Below are positions 52,655 through 61,927 of a DNA stretch of 64,000 nucleotides, piece after piece. Numbering within the stretch: position 1 is the first letter of the stretch; the number at the start of each line of letters is the position of its first letter. Below the pieces are notes generated by a model that made no database searches, was not told the DNA's origin, and worked only from the letters and a program-made list of their open reading frames with translations. The stretch is from Mycolicibacterium peregrinum (lineage in GTDB: Bacteria > Actinomycetota > Actinomycetes > Mycobacteriales > Mycobacteriaceae), in assembly GCF_002102345.1 (NCBI RefSeq), contig NZ_LQPP01000035.1:1-64000 (forward strand), written 5' to 3'. Both the position numbers and the translations under genes were made by a program.

Positions 52655-53634
52655 CCACACAGATGCGCGCGATCGTTCTCGACGGCTTCGGTGGGCTCGA
52701 CCACCTGGTCTACACCGATATCCCCAAGCCCGAGCCCAAACCCGGCGAGGTGGTCATCCAGATCAAAGCCTTCGGCATCAATCACGCCGAGATGCACATG
52801 CGCCGAGGTGAATGGGCCGAGGCCGCGGAGGTCAGCGGCATCGAATGCGTCGGCATCGTCGAATCGTGTCCGGGCGGCGAGTTCCCGGTCGGCGCCAAGG
52901 TCGCCGCGCTCATGGGTGGGCTGGGCCGCACAGTCAACGGCAGCTATGCCGAGTTCACCCGGGTGAGAGCGGCCAACGTCGCGCTGATCGACGCCGACTT
53001 GCCGTGGGATCGACTGGCCGCGCTTCCCGAGACCTATGCGACGGCCTGGACCTGCCTGTTCCGCAACATCGACCTGCAACCCGGTCAGACCCTGGTGATC
53101 CGCGGCGCCACCTCGTCGTTCGGCCAGGCCGCGGTCAAGCTCGCGGTCAACGCGGGGGCGCGCGTCATCGCGACCACCCGCAGCCCTGAACGATTCGCAC
53201 TGCTGGAAAGTCTCGGCGTCGCTCGCGCCGAACAAGAAGTGCCCGATCTGAGCGCACGCATCGCCGAATCCGGCACCGTCGACGCGGTACTGGACCTGGT
53301 CGGCAACAGCACCATCCTCGACTCCCTGGACATGTTGCGCCGAGGCGGAACCGCGTGCCTGGCGGGGTGGTTGGGTGGGCTCGACCCGATCCCGGATTTC
53401 AACCCGCTGCTGCAGATGGCCAGCGGCGTCAATCTGACATTCTTCGGCAGCTTCGTGTTCGGCTCACCCAGGTTCCCGCTGTCCGACGTGCCCTTGGGCG
53501 ACATCGCCCGCCAGGTCGCCGACGGGGCGCTGGAAGCCGCGCCGTCGAGGGTGTTCACGTTCGATCAGATCCGCGAAGCGCATTCGGTCATGGAGTCAGG
53601 CGAGGCCGGCGGGAAGATGGTGGTTGTCGTCTGA
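52651..53634 (+). CDS. Zinc-independent quinone oxidoreductase (MDR family)
   Basis: A 327-aa medium-chain reductase of the zeta-crystallin/quinone oxidoreductase type. No zinc cysteines. N-terminal AFGINHAEMHMRRG, NADPH motif RGATSSFGQAAVKLA, and LDLVGNSTILDSL. ATG at 52651 overlaps the HAD stop (ATGA). It may reduce an unsaturated carbonyl produced by the upstream enzymes. Confidence 0.86.
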   Translation: MTTQMRAIVLDGFGGLDHLVYTDIPKPEPKPGEVVIQIKAFGINHAEMHMRRGEWAEAAEVSGIECVGIVESCPGGEFPVGAKVAALMGGLGRTVNGSYAEFTRVRAANVALIDADLPWDRLAALPETYATAWTCLFRNIDLQPGQTLVIRGATSSFGQAAVKLAVNAGARVIATTRSPERFALLESLGVARAEQEVPDLSARIAESGTVDAVLDLVGNSTILDSLDMLRRGGTACLAGWLGGLDPIPDFNPLLQMASGVNLTFFGSFVFGSPRFPLSDVPLGDIARQVADGALEAAPSRVFTFDQIREAHSVMESGEAGGKMVVVV

Positions 53635-53660
53635 CCGCGGCGTGTTGGTATCGGCTCCGC

Positions 53661-53717
53661 CGAAAGTGACGCTAGGGTCGTTGACCGCGAAAATTTGCGA
53701 CCATAGCGTCACTTTCG
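53661..53717. repeat. 20-bp-arm palindrome between convergent genes
   Basis: CGAAAGTGACGCTAGGGTCG (53661-53680) and its complement at 53698-53717 differ at one base and enclose 17 bases. It lies between the quinone reductase and ABC ATPase stops and could terminate both. Length and symmetry exceed a simple terminator, so it may be a dispersed repeat. Confidence 0.75.
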
Positions 53718-53732
53718 AGATGAAACGACCCG

Positions 53733-54521
53733 TTACGCGGCAGCGAGTTTGACTGCCTCACTCACATCCGTGCGCAACTTGAGGTACTCGGGTGAGCGTC
53801 GCAGTTCGTGTGCGTCGACGCCGGTGCGCGGCAAGTCCACCGGCAGATCCAACGCGATCTTGCCCGGTCGACGCGTCAGCACCACGATCCGTGAACCCAG
53901 GAACGCGGCCTCGTCGGCACTGTGCGTCACGAACACCGTGGTGCGACCGGACTCCGCGCTCACCTGGCGGACGTCCTCCTGCAACCGCTCACGCGTCAGC
54001 GCGTCCAGAGCCGCGAACGGCTCGTCCAACAGGAAGAGCGGGGTCTCGGCGGCCAGCGCCCGCGCAATCGCGACACGCTGCTGCTGGCCGCCGCTGATCT
54101 CCCAGATCTTGCGCTTGGCAGTGCCTTCCAGCCCGACTCGCTCCAGCAGCTCCTCACGCCGCTCGGCTCGGCGCTCTCGCGGCACCTTGGCGTACTTGAG
54201 CGCCAGGTCCACATTGCCGCCGACCGTTCGCCACGGAAACAGCCGGGGCTGCTGGAACACCACACCCGAGGTCACCCCGGGTGTCGGCGGCGTCCCCGCC
54301 ACCTGAACCTCACCCTCGGAGGGTGTTTCGAACCCGGCGATCAGACGCAACAGCGTGCTCTTGCCACACCCCGATGCCCCGACCAGGACCAGGAACGAGC
54401 CTGGTTCGACATCGAGATCCACCGGGCCGAGCGCGGTCACCTCATCCGAGCCTCGTCCGTAGCGGTGGGCGACGTTCTTGATCTTCAGGCCGCCGGGCGC
54501 GTCACTGCTTGGCGATGACAT
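53733..54521 (-). CDS. ABC transporter ATP-binding protein (SsuB/TauB type)
   Basis: A 262-aa ATPase. Walker A VGASGCGKST, Q-loop FQQPRLFPW, signature SGGQQQRVAIARAL, Walker B LFLLDEP, H-loop VTHSADEA. It matches the nitrate/sulfonate/taurine subfamily. ATG at 54521 overlaps the substrate-binding gene by 20 bases. Third gene of the transporter operon. Confidence 0.9.
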   Translation of the reverse strand: MSSPSSDAPGGLKIKNVAHRYGRGSDEVTALGPVDLDVEPGSFLVLVGASGCGKSTLLRLIAGFETPSEGEVQVAGTPPTPGVTSGVVFQQPRLFPWRTVGGNVDLALKYAKVPRERRAERREELLERVGLEGTAKRKIWEISGGQQQRVAIARALAAETPLFLLDEPFAALDALTRERLQEDVRQVSAESGRTTVFVTHSADEAAFLGSRIVVLTRRPGKIALDLPVDLPRTGVDAHELRRSPEYLKLRTDVSEAVKLAAA

Positions 54522-55533
54522 CCGGCAACCCCTTCGTGTAGATGGCGTCCTTGAAGACCTGCAGCGGCGCCGCCTCGGGGATCTGCTTCTGATCGGCCAG
54601 GAACTGCGACGCACTCTGCAGGTTGGCGGCGATGTTCCCCGGTGCGCCGTCCGTGCCCAGCCACTCGGGCGAGGCCACCTCCGCCGGCGTCAGGTAGACG
54701 CCCTGCTTCAGTTGTCCTGCAACATCTTCGGGGCTCAGACTGACCTCGGCGGCGATCGCCTTGGCCGCGGCCTGCGGGTCGTCCTTGAGGACGTTCAGTG
54801 CGCGGGCCTGCTGCTGGCGCCAGATGTCGACCACCTCGGGGTGGGCGGCGGAGAAGTCGTCGGACACGGCGGCCAGATCGAGTGTCGGTTTGCCATCCTT
54901 GGCCAGCTGCCGGCTGGTGATCAGGTCCTTGCCGGTCTTTCGCAGCTGGTCCAGTGTGGGCAGCCAGCTGTAGGCCGCGGCGATGTCGCCGCGCTCCCAC
55001 GCCGCCAGGATCGCCTGCGGCTGCAGGTCGATCAGCTGAACATCGCTGGGCGACAAACCGTTCTGCGCCAGCCCGGCCAGCAGGCTGTAGTGCGCGGTGG
55101 ACGCGAACGGCGTGGCGACCCGCTTGCCCCGCAGGTCAGCGATCGAGTTGACTCCGGCGCCGTCACGGGCCACCAAAGCCTCGTTGTCACCGGCGACGTC
55201 GAGCACGAACGCCACCTTGTACGGAATGTTCAGCGGCGCCGACAGACCGCGGGCCACCGGGCTCGAGCCCAGGGCGCCGAAGTCCAGTTCCTTGGCGATG
55301 AACGCGGTGTTCACGTCGGCGCCGGAGTCGAACTTCGTCCACTTGATGTTGTAGTCGGGCAGTGCCTCTTCGAGCCACTTGTTGTTCTTGACGATGAGGT
55401 CACCACTCGGAAAAGACTGGTAGCCAAGGCGAATGGTGGGTTTGTCGGACTTCTCCCCGGAGTGGTCCACCGCGCAGCCGGCCAGTGCCACCGTCGCGGC
55501 AGCCAGCACGGCGAACAGCTTCGTCAATCTCAT
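54502..55533 (-). CDS. ABC transporter substrate-binding lipoprotein (SsuA/TauA type)
   Basis: A 343-aa lipoprotein: signal MRLTKLFAVLAAATVALAGC with lipobox LAGC (Cys about 20). The NMT1/TauA-like periplasmic-binding fold is seen in IRLGYQSFPSGDLIV, DFGALGSSPVARGLSAP, and ADLRGKRVATPFASTAHYSL. SD GGAGAGG precedes ATG 55533. Sulfonates, taurine or nitrate are plausible ligands; sequence alone does not decide. Confidence 0.88.
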   Translation of the reverse strand: MRLTKLFAVLAAATVALAGCAVDHSGEKSDKPTIRLGYQSFPSGDLIVKNNKWLEEALPDYNIKWTKFDSGADVNTAFIAKELDFGALGSSPVARGLSAPLNIPYKVAFVLDVAGDNEALVARDGAGVNSIADLRGKRVATPFASTAHYSLLAGLAQNGLSPSDVQLIDLQPQAILAAWERGDIAAAYSWLPTLDQLRKTGKDLITSRQLAKDGKPTLDLAAVSDDFSAAHPEVVDIWRQQQARALNVLKDDPQAAAKAIAAEVSLSPEDVAGQLKQGVYLTPAEVASPEWLGTDGAPGNIAANLQSASQFLADQKQIPEAAPLQVFKDAIYTKGLPDVIAKQ

Positions 55534-56393
55534 ATTTTTCCTCTCCAGGGGACAGCCCGTCGTTCGACGGCCCGCAAACCTCCGTCGATCACCAGACCAG
55601 AGATCCCAATGGCGAAGATCCCGACCAGCACGACCGGCGTGTTGTTGTAATTGCTTGCATCCTTGACCAATCCGCCGATGCCGGGGATGCCGTTGAACAG
55701 TTCTGCGGCCACCACCGACGAGTACGCCATGCCGACGGCCAGCCGGATTCCGGTGAAGGTTTCCGGCAGCGCCGACGGCACCACGACGTCGCGAATGACC
55801 AGCGTCCGGCTTGCCCCCAGGGCCCGGGCCGCCTCCTGCAGCCCGACCGGTGCGGCGACGACGGCTGCCGTGGTGGCCACCGCTGCCGGCGGCAGTGCGG
55901 CCAGCGCGAGCAGCGTGATCTTGGGCGCCTCGTCGATGCCGAGCCAGATCACCAGCAGGAAGAAGTAAGCCAGCGGTGGCAGGGCGCGCAGGAACGTCAG
56001 CCACGGTTCGAGCACGCTGCGCAGCCATCCGATCGAGCCCATCAGCAGACCCAGCAGGACTCCGACCACCACGCCGATGACCACACCGGCCAATACGCGG
56101 CGCAGCGTCATGTAGAGGTGCTCGTAGAGCAGGTACCCCGCATAGCCCCGCGCGCCGTCATGGGTGGTCGAGACGTCGATGAACGCCCGCCAGACCGTCG
56201 ACGGGTACGGCACGAACGTCTGATTCCAGATCCCGGCCCAGGCCACTGCGTGCCACACCCCGAAGAACACCACTACCGACAGCAGCGGCAGCGCGGACCT
56301 GGTCAGTAGGGCACGCCACCGGCCCGACGGTGCGGCACGGCGCGGCGGACCGGTTTCAGCCTCGGGGGGAACGATGTCGACGAAAACAGACAC
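55530..56393 (-). CDS. ABC transporter permease (SsuC/TauC type)
   Basis: A 287-aa BPD permease with six helices. The EAA loop is EAARALGASRTLVIRDVVVPSALPETFTGIRLA. First gene of the minus-strand operon, overlapping the binding-protein gene by ATGA. Divergent from the TetR gene with 220 bases between the starts. Confidence 0.9.
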   Translation of the reverse strand: MSVFVDIVPPEAETGPPRRAAPSGRWRALLTRSALPLLSVVVFFGVWHAVAWAGIWNQTFVPYPSTVWRAFIDVSTTHDGARGYAGYLLYEHLYMTLRRVLAGVVIGVVVGVLLGLLMGSIGWLRSVLEPWLTFLRALPPLAYFFLLVIWLGIDEAPKITLLALAALPPAAVATTAAVVAAPVGLQEAARALGASRTLVIRDVVVPSALPETFTGIRLAVGMAYSSVVAAELFNGIPGIGGLVKDASNYNNTPVVLVGIFAIGISGLVIDGGLRAVERRAVPWRGKI

Positions 56394-56551
56394 TGTGGGC
56401 AGCTTTCTGTTGCTGAAGGCAGGGAGGTGGCGATTGGCTTCAGCGACAACAGCAACCGGGCAGCGTTCCGTTCACCCGGGTATTCGTACCGGTGAGGGCC
56501 TCTGCGGTGAAGGTCTGGAATCGAGGTGAGTTTATTTGCCTCCTGCCGGGG

Positions 56552-56599
56552 TTGACACCGAGCGAAATAAGTGAGTACGTTCATTAATGAGCGCACTCA
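56552..56599 (+). promoter_or_regulatory. Promoter and 28-bp palindromic TetR operator
   Basis: TTGACA (56552-56557) and TACGTT (56576-56581) are 18 bases apart. The -10 lies inside a 28-bp palindrome (56572-56599) built as TGAGTrCGyTCATTAATGA with its complement; only two base pairs are mismatched. A repressor bound here would block the promoter of the TetR-dehydrogenase-oleate hydratase operon. Confidence 0.65.
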
Positions 56600-56613
56600 T
56601 TAGCGAGGTGATC

Positions 56614-57258
56614 ATGACAGGCCGACGGACGCGCAACATGCAGGACAAGCAGCAGCGGATCTTCGCTGCGGCGAGTTCACTGTTCGAAGCGCACGGATTC
56701 GAGCCCGTCACGGTGGCCCAGATCGCCGAGGCCGCCGACGTCGCGGCAGGCACCCTGTTCCGCTACGCGTCCTCGAAAGCCGAACTGCTACTGATGGTCT
56801 ACAACGACCAGTTCCGGCAGGCCATCGAAACCGGCATGCGCAACGCAGCCGACGTCGACGATCCGAGCGCCGCGGTGTTCGCGATGGTGGCTCCCGTCAT
56901 CGCCGAGGCCGCACGGCAGCCGAGCAACGCCACGGTCTACCAACGCGAGCTGCTGTTCGGCTCCCCCACCGAGCGTTTCCGGGCCGAAGGCCTCGACCAC
57001 GTCATGCGGCTCGAGGATGCGATCGCCGCGCGCCTGCTGCGCTGCCGCTCCGGCGATCCGACCACCGACACCGAGTTGCAGGCCAACGCGGACCGCGCCG
57101 CCAGGAGCGTCTTCGCGGCCCTGCATCTCTTGGTGGCCCAACCCTCCACCGGCGTGAAGTGGGGCGCCGACGGTGCTCACGAACTGCTCCAGCAGATCAA
57201 CCAGATCGTGCTGGGGTTCCTGGCAGCCACTACACCACGAGAAGGAGAACCATCATGA
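56614..57258 (+). CDS. TetR family transcriptional regulator
   Basis: A 214-aa regulator. HTH: RIFAAASSLFEAHGFEPVTVAQIAEAADVAAGTLFRYASSK at about 14-54. ATG at 56614 has SD GAGGTG; an earlier ATG (56587) lies inside the operator and is rejected. Stop overlaps the dehydrogenase ATG (ATGA). It probably autoregulates this operon, with an acyl or hydroxy-fatty ligand by context. Confidence 0.88.
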   Translation: MTGRRTRNMQDKQQRIFAAASSLFEAHGFEPVTVAQIAEAADVAAGTLFRYASSKAELLLMVYNDQFRQAIETGMRNAADVDDPSAAVFAMVAPVIAEAARQPSNATVYQRELLFGSPTERFRAEGLDHVMRLEDAIAARLLRCRSGDPTTDTELQANADRAARSVFAALHLLVAQPSTGVKWGADGAHELLQQINQIVLGFLAATTPREGEPS

Positions 57259-58112
57259 CCAACTCCATCAAGAAGGTGACCGTGCTCGGAACCGGCGTGC
57301 TCGGTTCCCAGATCGCGTTCCAATCCGCGTTCAAAGGCTTCACCGTCACGGCCTACGACATCAACGACAAAGTCCTCGAGGCGGCCAAGGGTCGGTTCGA
57401 CAAGCTGGCCGAAACCTATTCCAACGAGGTGCCCGACGCCCGTGACGGCAAGGCCCAGGATGCGTTGGGCCGGCTCACGCTGACCTCCGACCTCGCCGCG
57501 GCCGTGGCCGATGCCGACCTGGTCATCGAGGCGATCCCCGAGATCCTCGATGTCAAGCGGGACACCTATCAGAAGCTGGCCACGCTCGCGCCGGCCAAGA
57601 CCATCTTCGCCACCAACTCCTCCACCCTGCTGCCCAGTGATCTCAAGGATTCCACCGGCAGGCCCGACAAGTTCCTGGCGCTGCACTTCGCGAACCGCGT
57701 GTGGCAGTTCAACACTGCCGAAATCATGGGCACCACCGACACCGACCCGGCCGTGTTCGCCGCGGTGGTCGAGTTCGCCAAGGCCATCGGGATGGTCCCG
57801 ATCGAGCTGCACAAGGAGAAGGCCGGCTACGTCCTCAACTCACTTCTGGTGCCGTTCCTCAATGCCGCCGCCGAGCTCGCGGCGGGCGGCTACGCCGACC
57901 CCAGCGCGGTCGACGACACCTGGCGGATCGCCACCGGCGCACCGGTGGGCCCGTTCCAGATCTACGACATCATCGGCCTGACCACGCCGTACAACATCAT
58001 GGCCAACGGAGACGCCGAAGCTCAGAAGCTCGCAGCGTGGTTGAAAGAGAACTACATCGACAAAGGCAAGTTGGGCCTCGCCAGCGGCGAAGGCTTCTAC
58101 AAGTACAACTGA
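57255..58112 (+). CDS. 3-hydroxyacyl-CoA dehydrogenase (3-hydroxybutyryl-CoA type)
   Basis: A 285-aa enzyme. NAD motif VLGTGVLGSQIAFQSAFKG at about 10-28, catalytic His in LALHFANRVW, C-terminal dehydrogenase domain with KEKAGYVLNSLLVPFLNAA. The HFANRVW motif replaces the usual HFFNP, suggesting a divergent substrate range. SD AAGGAG precedes ATG 57255. It lies 16 bases before oleate hydratase, so the pair may process hydroxy-fatty acids. Confidence 0.88.
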   Translation: MTNSIKKVTVLGTGVLGSQIAFQSAFKGFTVTAYDINDKVLEAAKGRFDKLAETYSNEVPDARDGKAQDALGRLTLTSDLAAAVADADLVIEAIPEILDVKRDTYQKLATLAPAKTIFATNSSTLLPSDLKDSTGRPDKFLALHFANRVWQFNTAEIMGTTDTDPAVFAAVVEFAKAIGMVPIELHKEKAGYVLNSLLVPFLNAAAELAAGGYADPSAVDDTWRIATGAPVGPFQIYDIIGLTTPYNIMANGDAEAQKLAAWLKENYIDKGKLGLASGEGFYKYN

Positions 58113-58128
58113 GCGGAAGGCAAACGAA

Positions 58129-59898
58129 ATGTATTACAGCAGTGGCAATTACGAAGCATTCGCCCGCCCCCGCAAACCGCAGGGCGTAGAAGACAAGACC
58201 GCGTGGTTCGTCGGTGCCGGCCTGGCGTCGATGTCGTCGGCGGTATTCATGATCCGCGACGGTCAGCTCCCCGGGAACAAGATCACCATCCTGGAGCGGC
58301 TGAAACTGCCGGGCGGCGCCCTCGACGGCATCAAAGAGCCTGAGAAGGGCTTCGTGATCCGCGGCGGTCGCGAGATGGAAGACCACATGGAGTGTCTGTG
58401 GGACCTGTTCCGCACCATTCCCTCGATCGAGATCGAGGGCGCCAGCGTGCTCGACGAGTTCTACTGGCTCAACAAGGACGATCCCAACTACAGCCTGTGC
58501 CGAGCCACCGAGAACCGCGGCCAGGACGCCCACACCGACAACATGTTCGGACTCAACGCCAAGGCGCAGAAGGACATCGTCAAGGTGTTCCTTGCGACCC
58601 GCGAAGAGATGGAGAACAAGCGCATCAACGAGGTCTTCGGTAAAGACTTCCTGGAGAGCAACTTCTGGCTGTACTGGCGGACCATGTTCGCGTTCGAAGA
58701 GTGGCACAGCGCGCTGGAGATGAAGCTCTACATCCACCGGTTCATCCACCACATCAAGGGTCTGCCGGATCTCTCGGCGCTGAAGTTCACCAAGTACAAC
58801 CAGTACGAGTCACTCGTGCTGCCGATGTACCGATGGCTGCTGGATCAGGGCGTGACCTTCCATTTCGACACCGAGGTCACCGACATCGACTTCGATATCA
58901 CCTCGGACCGCAAGCAGGCCACCAGGATTCACTGGATCAAGGACGGTCAGCCGGGCGGTGTCGACCTCGGCCCGAACGACCTGGTGCTCACCACCATCGG
59001 CTCGCTGACGGAGAACTCCGACGACGGCGATCACCACACACCGGCCAAGCTCAACACCGGGCCCGCCCCGGCCTGGGATCTGTGGCGCCGCATCGCGGCC
59101 AAGGACCCGTCATTCGGGCGCCCCGACGTCTTCGGCGGCCACATCCCCGAAACGAAGTGGGAATCGGCGACCGTGACCACCCTGGACCACCGCATCCCCG
59201 AGTACATCCAGAAGATCTGCAAGCGGGATCCGTTCTCCGGCAAGGTCGTCACCGGTGGCATCGTGACGGCGCGCGACTCGAAGTGGCTGATGAGCTGGAC
59301 CGTCAACCGGCAGCCGCACTTCAAGCAGCAGCCGTCCGACCAGATCGTGGTGTGGGTGTACGGGTTGTTCGTCGACACCCCTGGCGACTTCGTCAAGAAG
59401 TCGCTGAGCGAGTGCACCGGCGAGGAGATCACCCAGGAATGGCTGTACCACCTGGGTGTCCCCGAGGCCGACATCCCCGAGCTCGCGGCCAACGCGGCCA
59501 AGACTGTGCCGGTGATGATGCCCTACGTGACGTCGTTCTTCATGCCGCGGCAGGCGGGTGACCGTCCCGACGTCGTCCCGGAAGGCGCGGTGAACTTCGC
59601 CTTCATCGGTCAGTTCGCCGAGACCACCCGCGACTGCATCTTCACCACCGAGTACTCGGTCCGGACCGGTATGGAGGCGGCGTATCAGCTGCTGGGCATC
59701 GAGCGCGGGGTGCCGGAGGTGTTCAACTCGACCTACGACGTCCGCAAGCTGATCGCCGGAACCGTCCATCTGCGTGACGGCAAGGAAGTGGATCTGCCTG
59801 TGCCGGAGATCATCCGCAAACGCGTGATCGGCAAGGTCACCGACAACGAGATCGGTGAACTGCTGGCCGAGTACGGGTTGATCCCCGGCAACGGCTGA
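58129..59898 (+). CDS. ohyA: Oleate hydratase (OhyA/MCRA family)
   Basis: A 589-aa FAD enzyme that adds water to the cis-9 double bond of oleate, giving 10-hydroxystearate. FAD motif WFVGAGLASMSSAVFMIRDG near 26-45; RGGREMEDHMECLWDLF near 78-94 carries the catalytic Glu; FAFIGQFAETTRDCIFTTEYSVRTGMEAA closes the FAD domain. SD GGAAGG upstream of ATG. The protein should detoxify unsaturated fatty acids. Co-transcribed with the TetR and dehydrogenase genes. Confidence 0.93.
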   Translation: MYYSSGNYEAFARPRKPQGVEDKTAWFVGAGLASMSSAVFMIRDGQLPGNKITILERLKLPGGALDGIKEPEKGFVIRGGREMEDHMECLWDLFRTIPSIEIEGASVLDEFYWLNKDDPNYSLCRATENRGQDAHTDNMFGLNAKAQKDIVKVFLATREEMENKRINEVFGKDFLESNFWLYWRTMFAFEEWHSALEMKLYIHRFIHHIKGLPDLSALKFTKYNQYESLVLPMYRWLLDQGVTFHFDTEVTDIDFDITSDRKQATRIHWIKDGQPGGVDLGPNDLVLTTIGSLTENSDDGDHHTPAKLNTGPAPAWDLWRRIAAKDPSFGRPDVFGGHIPETKWESATVTTLDHRIPEYIQKICKRDPFSGKVVTGGIVTARDSKWLMSWTVNRQPHFKQQPSDQIVVWVYGLFVDTPGDFVKKSLSECTGEEITQEWLYHLGVPEADIPELAANAAKTVPVMMPYVTSFFMPRQAGDRPDVVPEGAVNFAFIGQFAETTRDCIFTTEYSVRTGMEAAYQLLGIERGVPEVFNSTYDVRKLIAGTVHLRDGKEVDLPVPEIIRKRVIGKVTDNEIGELLAEYGLIPGNG

Positions 59899-59911
59899 GG
59901 GCCGGCTCCGC

Positions 59912-60526
59912 TCAGGATGCCGAGCGCGGAAGCGCCCGGATGGCGTACCGGGCGCTGAGCAGGACCAGCGTCGTGGTGACCACGAACAACGGCCAGCCCA
60001 TCGCGAGCCGCGCCACCGCCAGCAGTCCGTCCTGCCCCGTGTCGTAGAGGTAGTTCTGCACCAGGAATCGCGACCAGGACACGGTCGCCAGGACCGCGGT
60101 GACGATGTTGAAGACCAGCCGAACCCCGGGGACCTTGCGCCAGCTGCTGTCTCGACCGGTGGCCCAGGCCCAGATCACCCCGACGAGGGGGCGCCTGACC
60201 AGGATGGAGCCGGTCATCACGATGGCCGATGCCAAGGACATCCAGATACCCGGGAGGTAGAAGTCCTTGGCCTGGCCGGTCACCAGAGCCAGCAGCCCGC
60301 AGGCCGCCACCCCGACGAATCCCCACAGTGCGGGCCTGATCGATTCGCGGCGCAGCAACTGCCAACCGAATACGAGGGCCGCCGTCACCAGCGCGGAAAT
60401 GATCGCGGGCACCCGTCCCGACAGCGCCGAGACCGTCGCGTAAACGGTCACCGGGAGCGCCGAGTAGACCATGCCGCTGACACCGCCGACGCGCGCCATC
60501 AGTCCGTCGAGTGGGGAATCCGTCAT
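59912..60526 (-). CDS. DUF3159 membrane protein
   Basis: A 204-aa protein with about five helices. The start GVSGMVYSALPVTVYATVSAL and the ALVTGQAKDFYLPGIW segment are typical of DUF3159. ATG at 60526 is used; GTG at 60565 would add 13 residues. It follows the P450 gene (stop 60582) on the same strand and is likely co-transcribed. Function is unknown. Confidence 0.83.
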   Translation of the reverse strand: MTDSPLDGLMARVGGVSGMVYSALPVTVYATVSALSGRVPAIISALVTAALVFGWQLLRRESIRPALWGFVGVAACGLLALVTGQAKDFYLPGIWMSLASAIVMTGSILVRRPLVGVIWAWATGRDSSWRKVPGVRLVFNIVTAVLATVSWSRFLVQNYLYDTGQDGLLAVARLAMGWPLFVVTTTLVLLSARYAIRALPRSAS

Positions 60527-60581
60527 GGGGGTGTGGGCCTCGCGTTCAAGATCGGGCAGGTCCACATCGAGAGTACCGAGC

Positions 60582-61895
60582 TCAGCAGACCAGACCGGCC
60601 GGCTCAGTGCGCCTGGACCCCAGCAGGGCGGGCAGCTTCACATATCCGTGCAGATTGACCAGACCCCGCGGGCGCGGGGCCTCGGTCAGGCGCAGGTCCG
60701 GATAGGCCTCGAACAGGGCGCGCAGCGCTGTCGCCCCCTCGATGCGGGCCAGGGCCGCGCCGAGGCAGGCGTGGATTCCCGAAGCGAATGCCAGATGCTC
60801 GCGGGCGTTGGGGCGGGTCACGTCGAAACGGTCCGGTTCGGCGAACACCCGCGGATCGCGGTTGGCGCCGCCGAGCAGCACCGCCACCATGTCCCCGGCG
60901 CGAACGCGTCGACCCTCGATCTCAACGTCGCACTGCGCGGTGCGCGCGGTCATCTGCACCGGGCTTTCGACCCGCAGGATCTCTTCGACGGCGACGGGCC
61001 ACAGGTCCGGATTGTCACGCAGCAGGGCGAGTTGGTCCGGGTTCCGCTGCAGGAGCACTATTCCGTTGCCGATGAGGTTGACGGTGGTTTCGAACCCCGC
61101 GCCGATGAGAAGTGCTGCGTTGGCGGAGAGTTCGTGGTCGGTGAGCGTGTGGTCGGCGGCCATCTTGGTGAACGGGTTGTCCTCGGCGGCGCCGGCGCGG
61201 ACCTTGTCGAAGTGCTCGGCGAGGAATGCGCCGAGACCGCGCATGCCGTCGATACCACGACGGTAGGTCCGCCACGGGATCCCGACGTCGAGCAGCGGCG
61301 CCCCGTCGTGACCCCACACGAGCAGTTGCGCATGGGATTCGCCGGACAGCCCGAGGATCTCGGCGATCATGGCAACCGGGAGGACGGCGGCGAAGTCCGC
61401 GATCAGATCGGGACGGCGCGTACCCGCCAGCCGGTCGATGAGTTCGGCGGTCACCTCCGCCACCCTGGTGTCGAGCCTGTCGATCGCGCGCGGAGTGAAA
61501 CTCTGTGCGACCAGCTGCCGGTACTGCGTATGCGCGGGCGGGTCGACGATGACCATCGCGGGCGGCTCGACCGGATTGGCCACCTTGGGATCGGTCAGGT
61601 CCAGCAGCCGCTGCACCGGTTTCGGCATCCCCATCCCGGTGGGTGCGGTGACGCCGAACCTCTTGTCCCGCAGTACTTCCCGGGAGACCTCGTGGTCGAC
61701 GGTGACCCAGACGAACGGGGTTTTCACCAATGGACCACGCCGACGGATCTGCTCCATCAGCGGATACGGGTCGATGCCCTTGCCGTGGCTGGAGATCAGC
61801 GCGCCCATCGGATTACCGACCCGGCCCTGAAACGACATGAACGCCTTCGGTACGGCATGCAGCGCCGTCCAGCGGGTCCACAATCCGATGCTCAT
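60582..61895 (-). CDS. Cytochrome P450, CYP140-like
   Basis: A 437-aa P450. I-helix GAGFETTVN, ExxR-type EEILRVESPVQ, and heme loop ASGIHACLGAALAR with the proximal Cys. LLDVGIPWRTYRRGIDGMRG and NLIGNGIVLL closely resemble CYP140 (Rv1880c). ATG at 61895 has SD GGAGGG; the frame to 61922 is longer but less likely. Redox partners are not adjacent. Substrate unknown. Divergent TetR gene is its likely regulator. Confidence 0.9.
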   Translation of the reverse strand: MSIGLWTRWTALHAVPKAFMSFQGRVGNPMGALISSHGKGIDPYPLMEQIRRRGPLVKTPFVWVTVDHEVSREVLRDKRFGVTAPTGMGMPKPVQRLLDLTDPKVANPVEPPAMVIVDPPAHTQYRQLVAQSFTPRAIDRLDTRVAEVTAELIDRLAGTRRPDLIADFAAVLPVAMIAEILGLSGESHAQLLVWGHDGAPLLDVGIPWRTYRRGIDGMRGLGAFLAEHFDKVRAGAAEDNPFTKMAADHTLTDHELSANAALLIGAGFETTVNLIGNGIVLLQRNPDQLALLRDNPDLWPVAVEEILRVESPVQMTARTAQCDVEIEGRRVRAGDMVAVLLGGANRDPRVFAEPDRFDVTRPNAREHLAFASGIHACLGAALARIEGATALRALFEAYPDLRLTEAPRPRGLVNLHGYVKLPALLGSRRTEPAGLVC

Positions 61896-61927
61896 TACGC
61901 CCTCCCTCGTCGGCCCGGACAACTGTG

